Shown in pieces: positions 9,682 to 19,368 of a DNA stretch of 64,000 bases. Both the position numbers and the translations under genes were made by a program. Numbering within the stretch: the stretch's first letter is position 1; every line of letters begins with the position of its first letter. Below the pieces are notes generated by a model, which searched no databases, was not told the DNA's origin, and saw nothing but the letters and a program-made list of their open reading frames with translations. Source of the stretch: Agarophyton chilense (taxonomy: Eukaryota; Rhodophyta; Florideophyceae; Gracilariales; Gracilariaceae); contig JARGXX010000102.1 of NCBI GenBank assembly GCA_030374765.1, forward strand, positions 1-64,000, in the 5' to 3' direction.

Positions 9682-12600
9682 CGCCAGTCCAATCTGCCGT
9701 CCCGGCCCAAGTTCTCCTGGGATGCCAAGTCTCCTCCATGGACTGATGGCAAAGGTGACCAGGAAGAATATCGTGATGCTGTGAAGCTCTGGCAAACGTT
9801 TCATAACGCACTACCAGCTTCGAACAGCAACAAGATTCCAATTGCACTTCAGGCTATATGTCTTAAGTCGCAACTGTATGGCCGTGCAAAGGACCTCTGC
9901 TCCGGAATTGCTGATGGCCAGTTGACGGAAGATGGCGCTGTGGATCATCTGGTAGGAAAAATTTACCAGAAGGACGCTCTCTCTGTAGTCAGTGAGGCCT
10001 ATCGCGATTTCAATTAACTCTGGAATACTCGTAGAGGCAACACAAAGACTATGAAGAACTTCGAATCCCGTTTCTCCGCGCAAGTTGCAAAGTTCAACTC
10101 CATCTCTGCAACGACTAAGCTTCCAGAGTGTATTACGGTGCTAATGCTGCTATCCAACTCTGCAATTGACGACTCTCAGCGGGTCTCTGTCATGGCAGCA
10201 GCTGCACCTTCCGATGAGAACCTGAATTCTCAATCGTCGAATGATGAGTTTCTGAGCTCTATCACGTATCAGTCAGTGGCCTCGGTAATAAAGCAGTGCG
10301 ACAAGACTTCGCATGCCCTGAGTGGTACTGTACCGCTTACTGCTAGTTCTGCTGGCACCACGCAACACCGCGAACAACATCGCTATAGCAAGAACAGTTC
10401 TGGTTACCGTTACAAAGGATAGTCTCCTTCAATGAAATATCCTTGTGACATATGCGGCAAATACGGTCATTGGAAACGTAACCATAACCCTGACGGCTCA
10501 CTACCTCATCATGTCAAGTCGTTCGATGCACCAGCTACATCATCTGCTTCGCGAGCTCCTGGATCGCGCCCTGACCATGATCAAGAAAGGAGAGACAAGT
10601 CGCAAAGGAAGACAGTGTCGTTTAATATGGAAACTCTGACTAGTTCATCAGCTAGTACCGGCAAGTCACCTGTCGAAGTTGGACCTCTACTTGACGACGG
10701 AGCACCGTACTCTGCAATTGGCCTTATCGAACTGAATCTACTTGCTGACCATATAGGGATATCGCCCAATCCCAAGCTCGATGCTATTACCAAAGCACTC
10801 GATGGACATACACATTGGCAGTATGGAGTCGGTGAACACTCCAGTCCGGCACGCTGCATCCTAGGATCTATTGTCATCACTGCGACATCTGACCAAGGTA
10901 GACCAGTCCGTATCACCCACCTTGTCCTGGATGGATCTTCTCAGTGGGTCATAGGAAAAAATGTAACTCGCAAGGCCAACATCGAGCATATTGGAAGAAA
11001 TGCATTGGTCTTCCTGGCTGATGGTCATAGAGACCATATATCTATAATCAATGAAAGTTTCTTAAGCTACATAGCTCTAGATCGGTTTACCTCTCATTGT
11101 AACAATGGTTCTACACTGTCATGCCTCTCAGCAGTCACTCTCGATAGTGCACCATGGCTTGAGGTCAAGAAGATTATAGACAAAGTCCACAAGCACGTTT
11201 GTGGTCATGCAAGCTATACAGACTACAAGCTCCTCCTCGAGAGAAACGGATTTTGGAATGAAACCATAGCTTCCTATCTCACGGACATGGTCAATCGCTG
11301 CACGGCTTGTCGGAGCACATCGGTCCCGCAGCCCAGTCGTAAGGTTTCAATCAGTTCTCTGTCAAAGAAATTCAACGAGGTTCTCTGTGTTGATCATCTC
11401 TATCTCGATGAAATACTACTAATGCATCTGATGGATCTCATCACACGATATTCGAGCGTCTATGCAGTTACCTCGACAAATCTCTCAGAAGCTGTTGTTG
11501 GCTTTGAAGCTTCATGGGTATCACAATTCTGGTACCCTGACTCTATTCGTGCAGACAAGGCATTCCAAATAGGGGCATTCAAGAACTACACCAAGAAGCT
11601 TGGAATCCCAATTCACCCAGTGCCTCCTGGTAGGCACTCCAAGAATGCAATAGAGTCTAAACACAGCATCATCCGTAGCGTCTTTATTCGTCTAAAAGAA
11701 GCTGCTGGCGCAGACTTCGATCCAAAGCTCGCAGCATACAAGGCTGTGTCAATCTCAAATGACCTCTATGGCAACGACACTATGTCTGCATTCGAACTAG
11801 CCAAAGGCTTTTCTAGCCCTATCGTTGCAAAGCCTATCGAAACTGTAATCCCGGATGATGTGCTCAATGCTCGTGACCAGCTTAAAGCTCGTCGCAAACT
11901 GGCGCTTATCTTGCGCTCGAAGGCAGTGACCAAAGTGCCAATTGCAGCTGGTGATCTGATAGAAGTATACCAAAAGAAAGAATTTGAGAAGAGAGGAAAA
12001 TGGTCCGATCCCAAACCGGTCCTCTCTATCAACCAGCATGCACGTTCAGTGACTGTATCAGGACGCAAAAATCGAGAAATCACTGTTGCATTTGAAGATA
12101 CTCGCCCAGCGCTGCCTCAAGAAAGCTTCGCCCAACTAGTACAAGATGGTATTGACTCGATATCCGAGAGTTCAAGTGACCATTGTACTGCTTTAAAGGC
12201 ACAGGCTGAAATGAACACAGATGTCAACTTTGAATGCTCTGTACCAAGTGACACTGCTGTTGACTTATCTCAAGGTTCGTCTGATATCAACACACCTGTT
12301 GATGCACCTGTTGATGGTGACTTCTCTACTGAATCCTCAAACGTTGAACCCTGTGTAGGAGACAATATCTCTGTTCTCTGGCCCCTTGAAGAACAATTCT
12401 TCCCTGGCACTGTCCACTCGGCAACAGAAGATGGTCGTCTAAACATACACTATGATGATGGGGATGTAGAACAACTTGAAATGGAGAAGGAGGTATGGAA
12501 GTTTACTGAAACACTCCCAGCCAGTTCTGGTACATTGGCACAACTGGAAGTCACAAGCACTGAGAACTCAGTCCTAGATTCGATTCTTGACCATTTTGGG

Positions 12601-14186
12601 AACAAACCATTTCTAAGGCACCACGCACAAGGGTTTGACCAATACCCTTTAGTCAACGCCTACAATGCAGAGGAAGATACATTTCTCAAGACTGTTCGCC
12701 CGGTCACACACGAAGAAGTCCCTCCGAACTCCAATGTTATCAGCAGTCACACCTTATACAAAGTGAAGACTAATGATGACGGGTCTCTCAAGCTTAAAGC
12801 ACGTATTGCACCACATGGGAACGAGGACGATTTGAAGAACGTCTTGAGCAAAGACTGTACCACATGCCCACCCACAGGACTTCGGATCCTCGAATCAATT
12901 GCATCTCTATTCGGCTGGATAATCCACAGGGCTGATGTGAAGGCTGCGTTTCTGCAGACAGGGGAGGTTCAAAGAAACGTCTATGTTCGCCCATTCAAAG
13001 AAAGCCAAATGAAATCGACTCATCTTTGGCTACTTCGGACAGCTGCCTACGGCCTTGTCAATGCAAATGCCAAGTGGCAGAACCAGTCCGATAATGTTAT
13101 GTTTGACATTGGACTCAAGCAGTCGACCCATGTTCCTCAGCTTTTCTTCCAGAAAGAAAACGGAAGGCTGGTATTAATTTTTGCTAAAATAGTTGACGAC
13201 TTGAAAGCTGCAGGCGATGGCGACAGTGTGAAACGCTTCATGGAGGAGTTTGACAGACGATTCAAGTTTGGTGATGTGATGCAAGGACCAGGCAAACTCC
13301 GATTCTTTGGCATCAACACTGTTCAAAATGGCGACTTTACCATTGAGACAGATGCGGACGATAAGATGAACTCTGTATCTGAGTATCCGTTTTCTAGGCA
13401 ACGCCGCAAGCATTTTGATGAGCCACTCAATCAGCTTGAAAAGTCTGTGTTTGCCTCCACAAATAGTTCACTTGGATGGATCAGAACTGCGGCTTCACCA
13501 TTTTGCTCATTCTATGCCAGCTACCTGCAGCAAAAAGCCCCTGATCTAAAAGTGTGTCATCTTGTTGAACAAGTGAATATAGTTCGCAAGCTGAAGAAGC
13601 TCGGAACAACTATTGCTTACCCTAGACCAACAGAAAAAAATCAGTATGAACTCAGCATTCTATTGTTTTCAGATGCGTCACGGACAGATGAATGTGGCCA
13701 ACTTGGAGTTCTAACCGGTTTGCTTATCGTTGAGATGAAGAACAACTCGATTTAACATTCCATATCGTGTTTGTCTCACAAGTCAAAGCGCCCGGTCAAA
13801 AGCATACCTGCTGCAGAGATGTTTGCTGCCTCGGAAGGGATTGATGAAGGAAAGACAATCTCTAAGGCATACTCGGAGCTTCTTGGCATGGAAATCAAGT
13901 TTAGACTTGCTGTGGACTCTAAGGACTTGTTTACTTCACTATCGACACAGAAGAATTCTATCGACAAATCGATTCGTGGTGATGTTAGCTGCGTCCGTTT
14001 TGAATTTCAGACTGGTGCTGTTGATAAGATATCGTGGGTGCCCGGTCATTCCAACCTGGCAGATCCGCTTACCAAGAAAGACAGCTCTCTGACAGATGCT
14101 CTTCAACTGAGTCTGTTCACTGACAGACTTCGCTTCGATTTCCAGGACATTGCTGAGACGAAGCATTCGAAGAAAAACTTTGGCTG

Positions 14187-14198
14187 AAAGAAGAGGAA
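14187..14198 (+). promoter_or_regulatory. Copia-1 polypurine tract
   Basis: GAAAGAAGAGGAA directly before the 3' LTR, the usual plus-strand primer position. The unit 3 copy has GAAAGGGGAGGAA. Confidence 0.75.
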
Positions 14199-14477
14199 TA
14201 TGAAAACGATCATTGATGGAAGTCGATCGTCTACAAATACGCCCGCTCAATGTTTTGTATTTGAACACTTAATTGTCGTTTCTATGAGTCATCAATCATA
14301 CCACATGGCAACCTCTTATATCATGTATTACGCCTGTTAATTATGTTGTAATTTACTCTATTTATACATCTATGTACCTCATGTTTGTAAACATCTGCGA
14401 CCTCGGCTCGCAGCTATTGTGTACTCTGTCCTACACTGTGTGTACCTAGTTCTACACCGCAAGTCTAATCATTCTTA
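14199..14477 (+). repeat. Copia-1 3' LTR, unit 1
   Basis: 279 bp matching 9390-9666. It ends in ATTCTTA and is followed by the target duplication CATGT. Confidence 0.9.
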
Positions 14478-14482
14478 CATGT

Positions 14483-15087
14483 CCTGACACCGTTCAAAGA
14501 GAACACAAACTTCTCATAGAATAACTCTTGTATATCACCCCGCTTCTTGAGATACACTCTAGCCTAGTTGCGTTCGTTGCAATATTCATATATGATCACG
14601 TAGAACAGATACAAGATCAACCACATATTGCAAAAGACGTTCACATAGTGTCATGAGAACCCATTGAACCTGAAATGTTCATCGGAAGGTGCAGAGTGCA
14701 TGCGGCTTGTATTTCGTGAGAATAATCTTTCTCATATGGAATACAGTGATGGCTACTTCGCGGCATTCGTGGAAAGTTGCATTTCTACAAGAGGTGTTTT
14801 GTTCACAAAAACTGGAAAGGGATGCAAACACAAGTAACGGGATGTGAAGAAATAAGGAAAAGAAGAGTGAGTTGGAGGTATACAAGGGCGGATGACGAGG
14901 GGCGCGAGTAACGGACGGGGAAAGGGGGTGAACACGAAAACAGTTTTTTTTCTTTACGTTTTGGTGATGGGAGATTGAAAAAGGAAGGCACTGGGGTAGT
15001 TGGGAAGAAGGTTAATGTACCCTTTTTGCAGACCCAAATAAAAGGAAGGTTGGAAAGGGAGAAAGGTAAGAAAGAGCGAGAAGCAAA
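14483..15087. other. Spacer left of 5S-A, unit 2
   Basis: No convincing gene. Purine-rich on the plus strand. It is downstream of 5S-A, which is transcribed leftward. Minus-strand open frames at 14679-15150 overlap one another and run into the 5S gene, so they are not believed. Confidence 0.5.
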
Positions 15088-15207
15088 ACATTCGGCACTG
15101 GGGATTCCAGACCGATCCCTCATGTCAGTACTAGCCCAGCTCGGAGTCACTTAGCTTCGCAGTTCGGGATGGGATGCGGCGCATGTCAACTCGATGTGGC
15201 CGAATGT
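15088..15207 (-). rRNA. 5S ribosomal RNA, variant A, unit 2
   Basis: 120 nt. Read on the minus strand it starts ACATTCGGCCACATCG and contains the hallmark CGCATCCCATCCCGAACT, GAAGCTAAG and GAGCTGGGCTAGTACT of eukaryotic 5S. The ends form a perfect 9-bp helix I (ACATTCGGC with GCCGAATGT). Helix II also pairs, with one bulge (CGAGTTG with the GTGACTCCG side), and so does the CTGGG/CCCAG stem. The internal A-box-like GAAGCTAAG of polymerase III 5S promoters is kept. TTTT follows the 3' end. It lies head-to-head with 5S-B, 2.3 kb away. Confidence 0.88.
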
Positions 15208-15215
15208 GGCAATCA

Positions 15216-15232
15216 GTGCTACGCCGTAGCAC
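15216..15232 (-). promoter_or_regulatory. Perfect hairpin just upstream of 5S-A
   Basis: GTGCTAC-GCC-GTAGCAC, a 7-bp stem with a 3-nt loop, begins 8 nt upstream of the 5S-A 5' end. It is identical in units 3 and 4. It could be an upstream polymerase III element or a protein site. Confidence 0.4.
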
Positions 15233-16421
15233 CTCATTCCACACGCAACAAAAACAGCGGCTCCCCCCTGCCGCCCACGCCTGAGCAAAATGATGCCTCA
15301 AACACCCCAAGTGCGCTCCCTGTCTCATCACCACATTTGTCGCCTCCATCTCGGCGCTAGTGCGTCGTCCTTTTTGGCAACTGCACATTGTCCCCAAACA
15401 AGCAGCTAATCCATCATCTTTCAGCGCAAGTACTGCAAAGAGGACAGTGCAGCACATCAATCCGTTGGGAATACTTGGATCTTCTCCCACAAGCTTCTCC
15501 TCTCCCATGTGTGCCTGGAAACATACTTGATCACTCTTGCATTCTTGCAGTGCAGAAATGCCGAGTGCAGAAATGCCGAGTGCAGAAATGCCGAGTGCAG
15601 AAATGCCGACCAAAGCTTGAATTGAAGTACCATGGGGATGCCGCTCTCCCCGACGATGTGCGCGACACTTTTCGAGTGCTGCCCACTTCAGTGTCGAGTG
15701 CTCCCCACTTCGGTGGTGCGTCAGAAGCAAATCGTACCGTTGAGCCATGGTTCCATCTGAAATGTAGAAAACATGAACTGCGGGTGCTTCAAATTTGCTG
15801 CTTCAAACATCTCCGTCCTCCTGACACCTTCGTACCGCAGGCTCTACCCACGTCCTACGACCCTTTCCGGGGGCTACGGTTGCCGCCGATGTTTTTGTTG
15901 GGTGCGCTGTCCACATTTCATTGGCTGGCTTACCTTCGTGCGTAAGCCCCGTTCTCCACCAATCGCTGCAAACCAATTGCTTCTTGTCGTTGTTCCCCTC
16001 CTCTTTATCCAAGCTCTCGCATTCGGCAAGTCTTTCTACTTGTCTTCAAGCACATTCACATTCAACCCGCGCAGTAACATTGGAGCTTAACGCTGCGGGT
16101 GAGTTTGTGAATGACGCGATGCAGTCGGGCAGCCCAGGCTTAGATTTTGCAAACCCCTCTGAGCATCTGTCACGGCTGCTGGCGTGCTGATTTGCAGAGC
16201 GCCGAAATCGCTTACGAGGCCAAGCAAACACGCCTCGGGTGAGACTCTCCGGATTTGTCTTCGCCTTCCATCGCTTGGCGAAGCGATCAATTGTTGACGC
16301 ACTGACTCTCGAAGACGTCGCCCAAACGCTACATGTCGCGGAGTGCGAACCCCAACCCCATTGGAACTCAATCGGCGCGATTGGCGGCGTCTGACAATGT
16401 GAGGCAGGACGGAACGACTTA
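15233..16421. other. Spacer between 5S-A and the minus-strand hydrophobic ORF
   Basis: No believable gene. Long overlapping frames occur on both strands (for example 15388-15945 on plus and 16087-16578 on minus). Amino-acid differences among copies are nearly all replacements, as expected for non-coding DNA. It contains a 15-bp tandem repeat at 15550-15609. Confidence 0.5.
15550..15609 (+). repeat. 15-bp tandem repeat, 4 units
   Basis: Four exact copies of GTGCAGAAATGCCGA. The same place in units 3 and 4 has only two copies. Confidence 0.95.
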
Positions 16422-16826
16422 TCATACCAGCCGGTCTACGTATGCTTTTGTCCGAAGTAGACAAGTTTCGACGTGATCGGATATTTCTGCGTCTATTTCT
16501 CTGTGTGGGTTGGGTTTCAGCCCTCTCGGGCACCTCTGGCCTGTAAAAGCCAAACACATCGTGGGACGCCAGAAACATCTTTCAAGCGCAGAACAGATCG
16601 GGGGGCTGGAAAGGAAAGCGCACCAGTCGAACACAACCACTGTAGGGCAGGCGGTAGTCAAGTGGTGCAGCCAATCAAGTACACACAATTTGGAATCTGG
16701 TAGCGTGAAGATAACCGAAAGCACAACTGCAAACGCCAAGCAGCAAAGAAAAGCAGCAGCCGGGACAACCCAAAAAGCAATGAACAGAACAGCGACACCG
16801 CAAACACGATACACAAAAGCGGTCAC
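16422..16826 (-). CDS. 134-codon ORF with hydrophobic N-terminus, unit 2 (doubtful)
   Basis: Starts MTAFVYRVCGVAVLFIAFWV and has about 45 mainly hydrophobic residues that could form one or two membrane segments. A TATTTATA on this strand lies at 16960-16967, about 130 bp upstream, after a CT-rich leader. Against it being a gene: differences between units 2, 3 and 4 that I compared are replacements, and no family is recognised. It may be non-coding. Confidence 0.22.
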   Translation of the reverse strand: MTAFVYRVCGVAVLFIAFWVVPAAAFLCCLAFAVVLSVIFTLPDSKLCVLDWLHHLTTACPTVVVFDWCAFLSSPPICSALERCFWRPTMCLAFTGQRCPRGLKPNPHREIDAEISDHVETCLLRTKAYVDRLV

Positions 16827-16959
16827 GCGCAGCGTAACGAAGGCGGAGGGATGTTGAATACGAGCGAGGCAAATTGGAGAAGCTGAGAGAGAAGGAGGCG
16901 AGGAGAGAGCGGATGGGGTGAGATGGGGGAGACAACGGAGGAAAGCGCTCTGTGTGCAG

Positions 16960-16967
16960 TATAAATA
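16960..16967 (+). promoter_or_regulatory. TATA-like box upstream of small Cys-rich ORF, unit 2
   Basis: TATAAATA lies 107 bp before the ATG at 17067. Its complement TATTTATA could also serve the minus-strand ORF ending at 16422, so it might be bidirectional. Conserved in units 3 and 4. Confidence 0.45.
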
Positions 16968-17066
16968 GGTGACGAAACGTTGGGTTGGGGGAGACGTGGG
17001 CCGCAGAGAGCGGCGAGGAGCGTATTACGTGTCGCAAGTGCTCCGTGGTGTGCGAGGACGACGAGT

Positions 17067-17249
17067 ATGGAGAGTGAAGTGTCAGGATGTGCGTCATTTC
17101 AGTGTTCATTACACACCTCCCCGATGTGTAAAAAGCGCTGCAAATTGTCGTGGCTAATCGTTGCGAAAGTTGGCTATGGATGTTCGGAGATCGCAAAGCA
17201 AGAGAGGGCTTCGAGAACGAGTGATTTCAAATCGAGTTTCTTTCTATAG
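17067..17249 (+). CDS. Small Cys-rich ORF, 60 codons, unit 2 (doubtful)
   Basis: Starts MESEVSGCASF and contains CSLHTSPMCKKRC, then VGYGCSEIAKQERAS, a stretch that loosely resembles the first helices of a helix-turn-helix. It lies about 100 bp downstream of a TATA box. One codon differs in all three units (CAG, AAA, AAG), and unit 3 has an indel near the end that extends the frame. Family unknown; it could be a first exon or nothing. Confidence 0.25.
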   Translation: MESEVSGCASFQCSLHTSPMCKKRCKLSWLIVAKVGYGCSEIAKQERASRTSDFKSSFFL

Positions 17250-17270
17250 TGAACCGGGGCATCGGTTCAC
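17249..17270 (+). other. Perfect hairpin 258 bp upstream of 5S-B
   Basis: GTGAACCG-GGGCAT-CGGTTCAC, an 8-bp stem with a 6-nt loop. Conserved in units 3 and 4. It starts in the stop region of the small ORF. Confidence 0.5.
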
Positions 17271-17527
17271 AACAGTTTCACAAGCACTTGCTTCAAGCAT
17301 GATCACACAGCATAATGCGACATGTTACGCGCTCCGATCGGCTTCAATACAAGATTGCATCTGCACATGATGAGACTGTCTGTTGGGAGGATGTTTCTGC
17401 TTTCCCGTGGGTGCCGATGGCAGGCACGAAGTCGGACAGTATTACGCTGTTGATATTGGCTGGCGCACGGGTGCTCTGCCATCATTTGCCACAGTGGTCA
17501 AATCGTTGTATCACACACGCCGCCCTC

Positions 17528-17647
17528 ACACTCGGCCACATCGAGCTGACATGTGCCGCATCCCATCCCGAACTGCGAAGCTAAATCTCTCTGAGCTGGG
17601 CTAGTACATACATGAGGGATCCGTCTGGAACATCTAGTGCTGAGTGT
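17528..17647 (+). rRNA. 5S ribosomal RNA, variant B, unit 2
   Basis: 120 nt, starting ACACTCGGCCACATCG with CGCATCCCATCCCGAACT, GAAGCTAAAT and GAGCTGGGCTAGTACA. Helix I pairs over 9 bp (ACACTCGGC with GCTGAGTGT, one G-U). It differs from variant A at about 14 positions. Helix I pairing is preserved by paired change, but helix II loses about two pairs. This unit 2 copy also has CATC where units 3 and 4 have CCCC, weakening the CTGGG stem. It may be a divergent functional variant or a decaying pseudogene. A T7 run follows. Confidence 0.78.
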
Positions 17648-17653
17648 TTTTTT
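17647..17653 (+). terminator. Polymerase III poly-T terminator of 5S-B, unit 2
   Basis: A run of seven T residues begins at the last base of the 5S-B helix. It is stronger than the T4 after 5S-A. Confidence 0.8.
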
Positions 17654-17749
17654 GTTTCTTGCTCCCTCCAACTATGTTGCTCCTGCGACGTAGCCACGCT
17701 GTGTGTCAATGACACGCTCTATGCGCTGTTGCGTTATATCTTTTTCATC

Positions 17750-18130
17750 ATGTCGCTCACTGCGCGTTATGCGCATACTACACCTTCGTGGGCAAACAAC
17801 AGGTACACTACAAGGAACTTGAGCGTCTTGAATAGGGTGGCGCGCCCTGCGATGGATGTCAGCAACCGAAACGGCACGCTTTGGCTCATAGCTTCTGGGG
17901 CGCACACGTCGTGCGTGGAAGCAATTACGGCCGCGTTCGGCTGTTCGAATCGCTTTGCTTTGCAAATCCCACAAAGAAAGAGGTGGACCGAACAATGTCT
18001 TGTTTTTGGTGAGCGCTTGAGCAATTATCTGTTGGTTAGTGCGTTCCAGGTGTACATGCCAAGGTACGACACCAACCAGGGCGAGAACGAAGGTCTGCCT
18101 ATGGAGGCGCTGGCGGGAACACTGTGGTAG
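17750..18130 (+). CDS. 126-codon ORF behind 5S-B, unit 2 (doubtful)
   Basis: Open from MSLTARYAHTTPSWANNRY to EALAGTLW. An upstream in-frame ATG lies inside the 5S gene and is not credible. No domain, signal peptide or membrane segment is recognised. Differences between units (P/L, A/V, E/D, G/S, V/L) are mostly replacements, arguing against strong constraint. It could be part of an unseen spliced gene or chance. Confidence 0.25.
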   Translation: MSLTARYAHTTPSWANNRYTTRNLSVLNRVARPAMDVSNRNGTLWLIASGAHTSCVEAITAAFGCSNRFALQIPQRKRWTEQCLVFGERLSNYLLVSAFQVYMPRYDTNQGENEGLPMEALAGTLW

Positions 18131-19135
18131 GGCTGGCTTCCCCTAACATGAACTAGGCACCGTAGTTGGCGCGACGGCAAACATCTGACCCAGCCTGAAA
18201 AACTCGACCATGAGCAAACCTAAACACTAAATTCGAAACCAAAGAGATCACAAGCCTGACGGCGCTGGCTGAGTGTCTGACCTCTTCCGCTTGCGCTGCG
18301 AAGGTGCGAAGGTGCGAAGGGCAAGGCCTAACCCTCCTTTGCAGTTGTGCAAAAAATCACACGCAGTCTTACACAATGAGCTCGCCCAGCGCGAGCTCGC
18401 AGAACGCAGCGTGTCTCTCACGTTGCATCTCACGTCGCATCTCACGTCGCATCTCACGCCGCATCTCACGCCGCATCTCACGCCGCATCTCACGTCGCAT
18501 CTCACGTGTGTCTCTTGCGTGTTTGCAGCTCGCGACACCTGCTTGTTTCTGGAAAATGAAGGTGACGTTTGACTCCCTGGAGCCCCAAACATGGGAGTAA
18601 GGGTTGCACAGAGGCGTTCGATTCCGGTGGAGGAAGCTGTCCATTGATTGGCAGCGACAGCATTCATGCTCCGGGAGGCGATGGACAGCCCCCAACAGCT
18701 CGCGATTCCTGTTTCCGAAACAAGAGTGCGACAGTACGCAACCACTCGGCGGATGCAGCCGACTCAGCAGCGTTGCTGCTGAAAGAGCACTTTTCTCTGC
18801 TTTTGAAGCACTGAAGCTCGTCAGACCTGACAGCTCATGGTGGAGGGCGGGCCCGTCTGGAGCATGACTCTCGCTCATGTGAATTGCGTGTATGCGGGGT
18901 GCGCAACAGTTTTCTTGCAGCTGGAGAAAGCCGACAGCCTATTCTCACGCGTGGATCAACATCAAGCTAGAGTTTCCGAAAAGAGCACCAACCATTTTCT
19001 TGCAGGTCGTGAGAATGACAGATCGGCATGCATCACGGAGAGCAGTATACGGGAGAGTGCGCCTGACACTCGAATTCGACACGCACCAACGAGCATCTGC
19101 AGCTCGGCATTATCCAAACGGCGCCCGTGCTCTGG
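18131..19135. other. Spacer before the pseudokinase promoter, unit 2
   Basis: As 403-1419 in unit 1: overlapping frames on both strands, no convincing gene, 12-bp minisatellite inside. Confidence 0.6.
18426..18509 (+). repeat. 12-bp minisatellite, 7 units
   Basis: CATCTCACGYCG repeated seven times, one unit shorter than in units 1 and 3. Confidence 0.95.
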
Positions 19136-19143
19136 TATAAATA
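19136..19143 (+). promoter_or_regulatory. TATA box of pseudokinase gene, unit 2
   Basis: TATAAATA at the same spacing (233 bp) from the preferred ATG as in unit 1. Confidence 0.6.
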
Positions 19144-19368
19144 TGCTGCTCAGACGTACAAGATCGCTGCTCACATCTTCTGGTCGCCCTTTCGGTTTGC
19201 ACCCTCTCCATCACTGTTTACTACTTATCCACGTACTTGCTGCAACCATTGTGTCCTCCCTGTGCGAAACAAACTTATTTGTGCTTCCTTCGCATCTCTC
19301 CCGGCTTCTGTTGTACTGGTCTTGTCCATTCTCACGGTAACCACAGCAACACATCAAGCTCGATCAAT

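Larger units (their letters stand above)
1..14477. repeat. Composite array unit 1 (5' part outside window)
   Basis: Position 1 corresponds to about 63411 in unit 4, that is, just after 5S-B. The unit contains the 126-codon ORF region, the 12-bp minisatellite, TATA box, pseudokinase, decayed copia relic, a solo gypsy LTR and Copia-1. It is nearly identical to units 2 and 3 wherever they align. The right boundary used here is the Copia-1 insertion site, a convenient landmark and not a proven repeat junction. Confidence 0.85.
9295..14482 (+). mobile_element. Copia-1 (Ty1/copia LTR retrotransposon), unit 1 copy, with target duplication
   Basis: The element proper is 9300-14477, flanked by the 5-bp duplication CATGT (9295-9299 and 14478-14482). 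Parts in order are: 5' LTR, primer-binding site, gag region (about 9670-10430), zinc knuckle, aspartic protease (about 10690), integrase (about 11150-11900), reverse transcriptase (about 12700-13400), RNase H (about 13650-14150), polypurine tract and 3' LTR. This is copia order, with integrase before reverse transcriptase. It is nearly whole with about three breaks. LTRs differ by roughly 4%, more than this copy differs from the unit 3 copy, so insertion preceded duplication. Confidence 0.9.

Noticed and set aside
15131-15748. Protein frames in the A and B spacers sharing a CRIPSRTAKL-like end
   Set aside because: The shared peptide is a translation of the 5S rRNA gene, not protein homology.
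16087-16578. 163-codon Arg-rich minus-strand frame with in-frame indels among units
   Set aside because: Indels of 3 and 6 bp looked coding-like, but base differences among units are all replacements and no promoter or domain supports it.
17612-17750. Longer 172-codon version of the ORF behind 5S-B
   Set aside because: Its start lies inside the 5S gene and it crosses the poly-T terminator.
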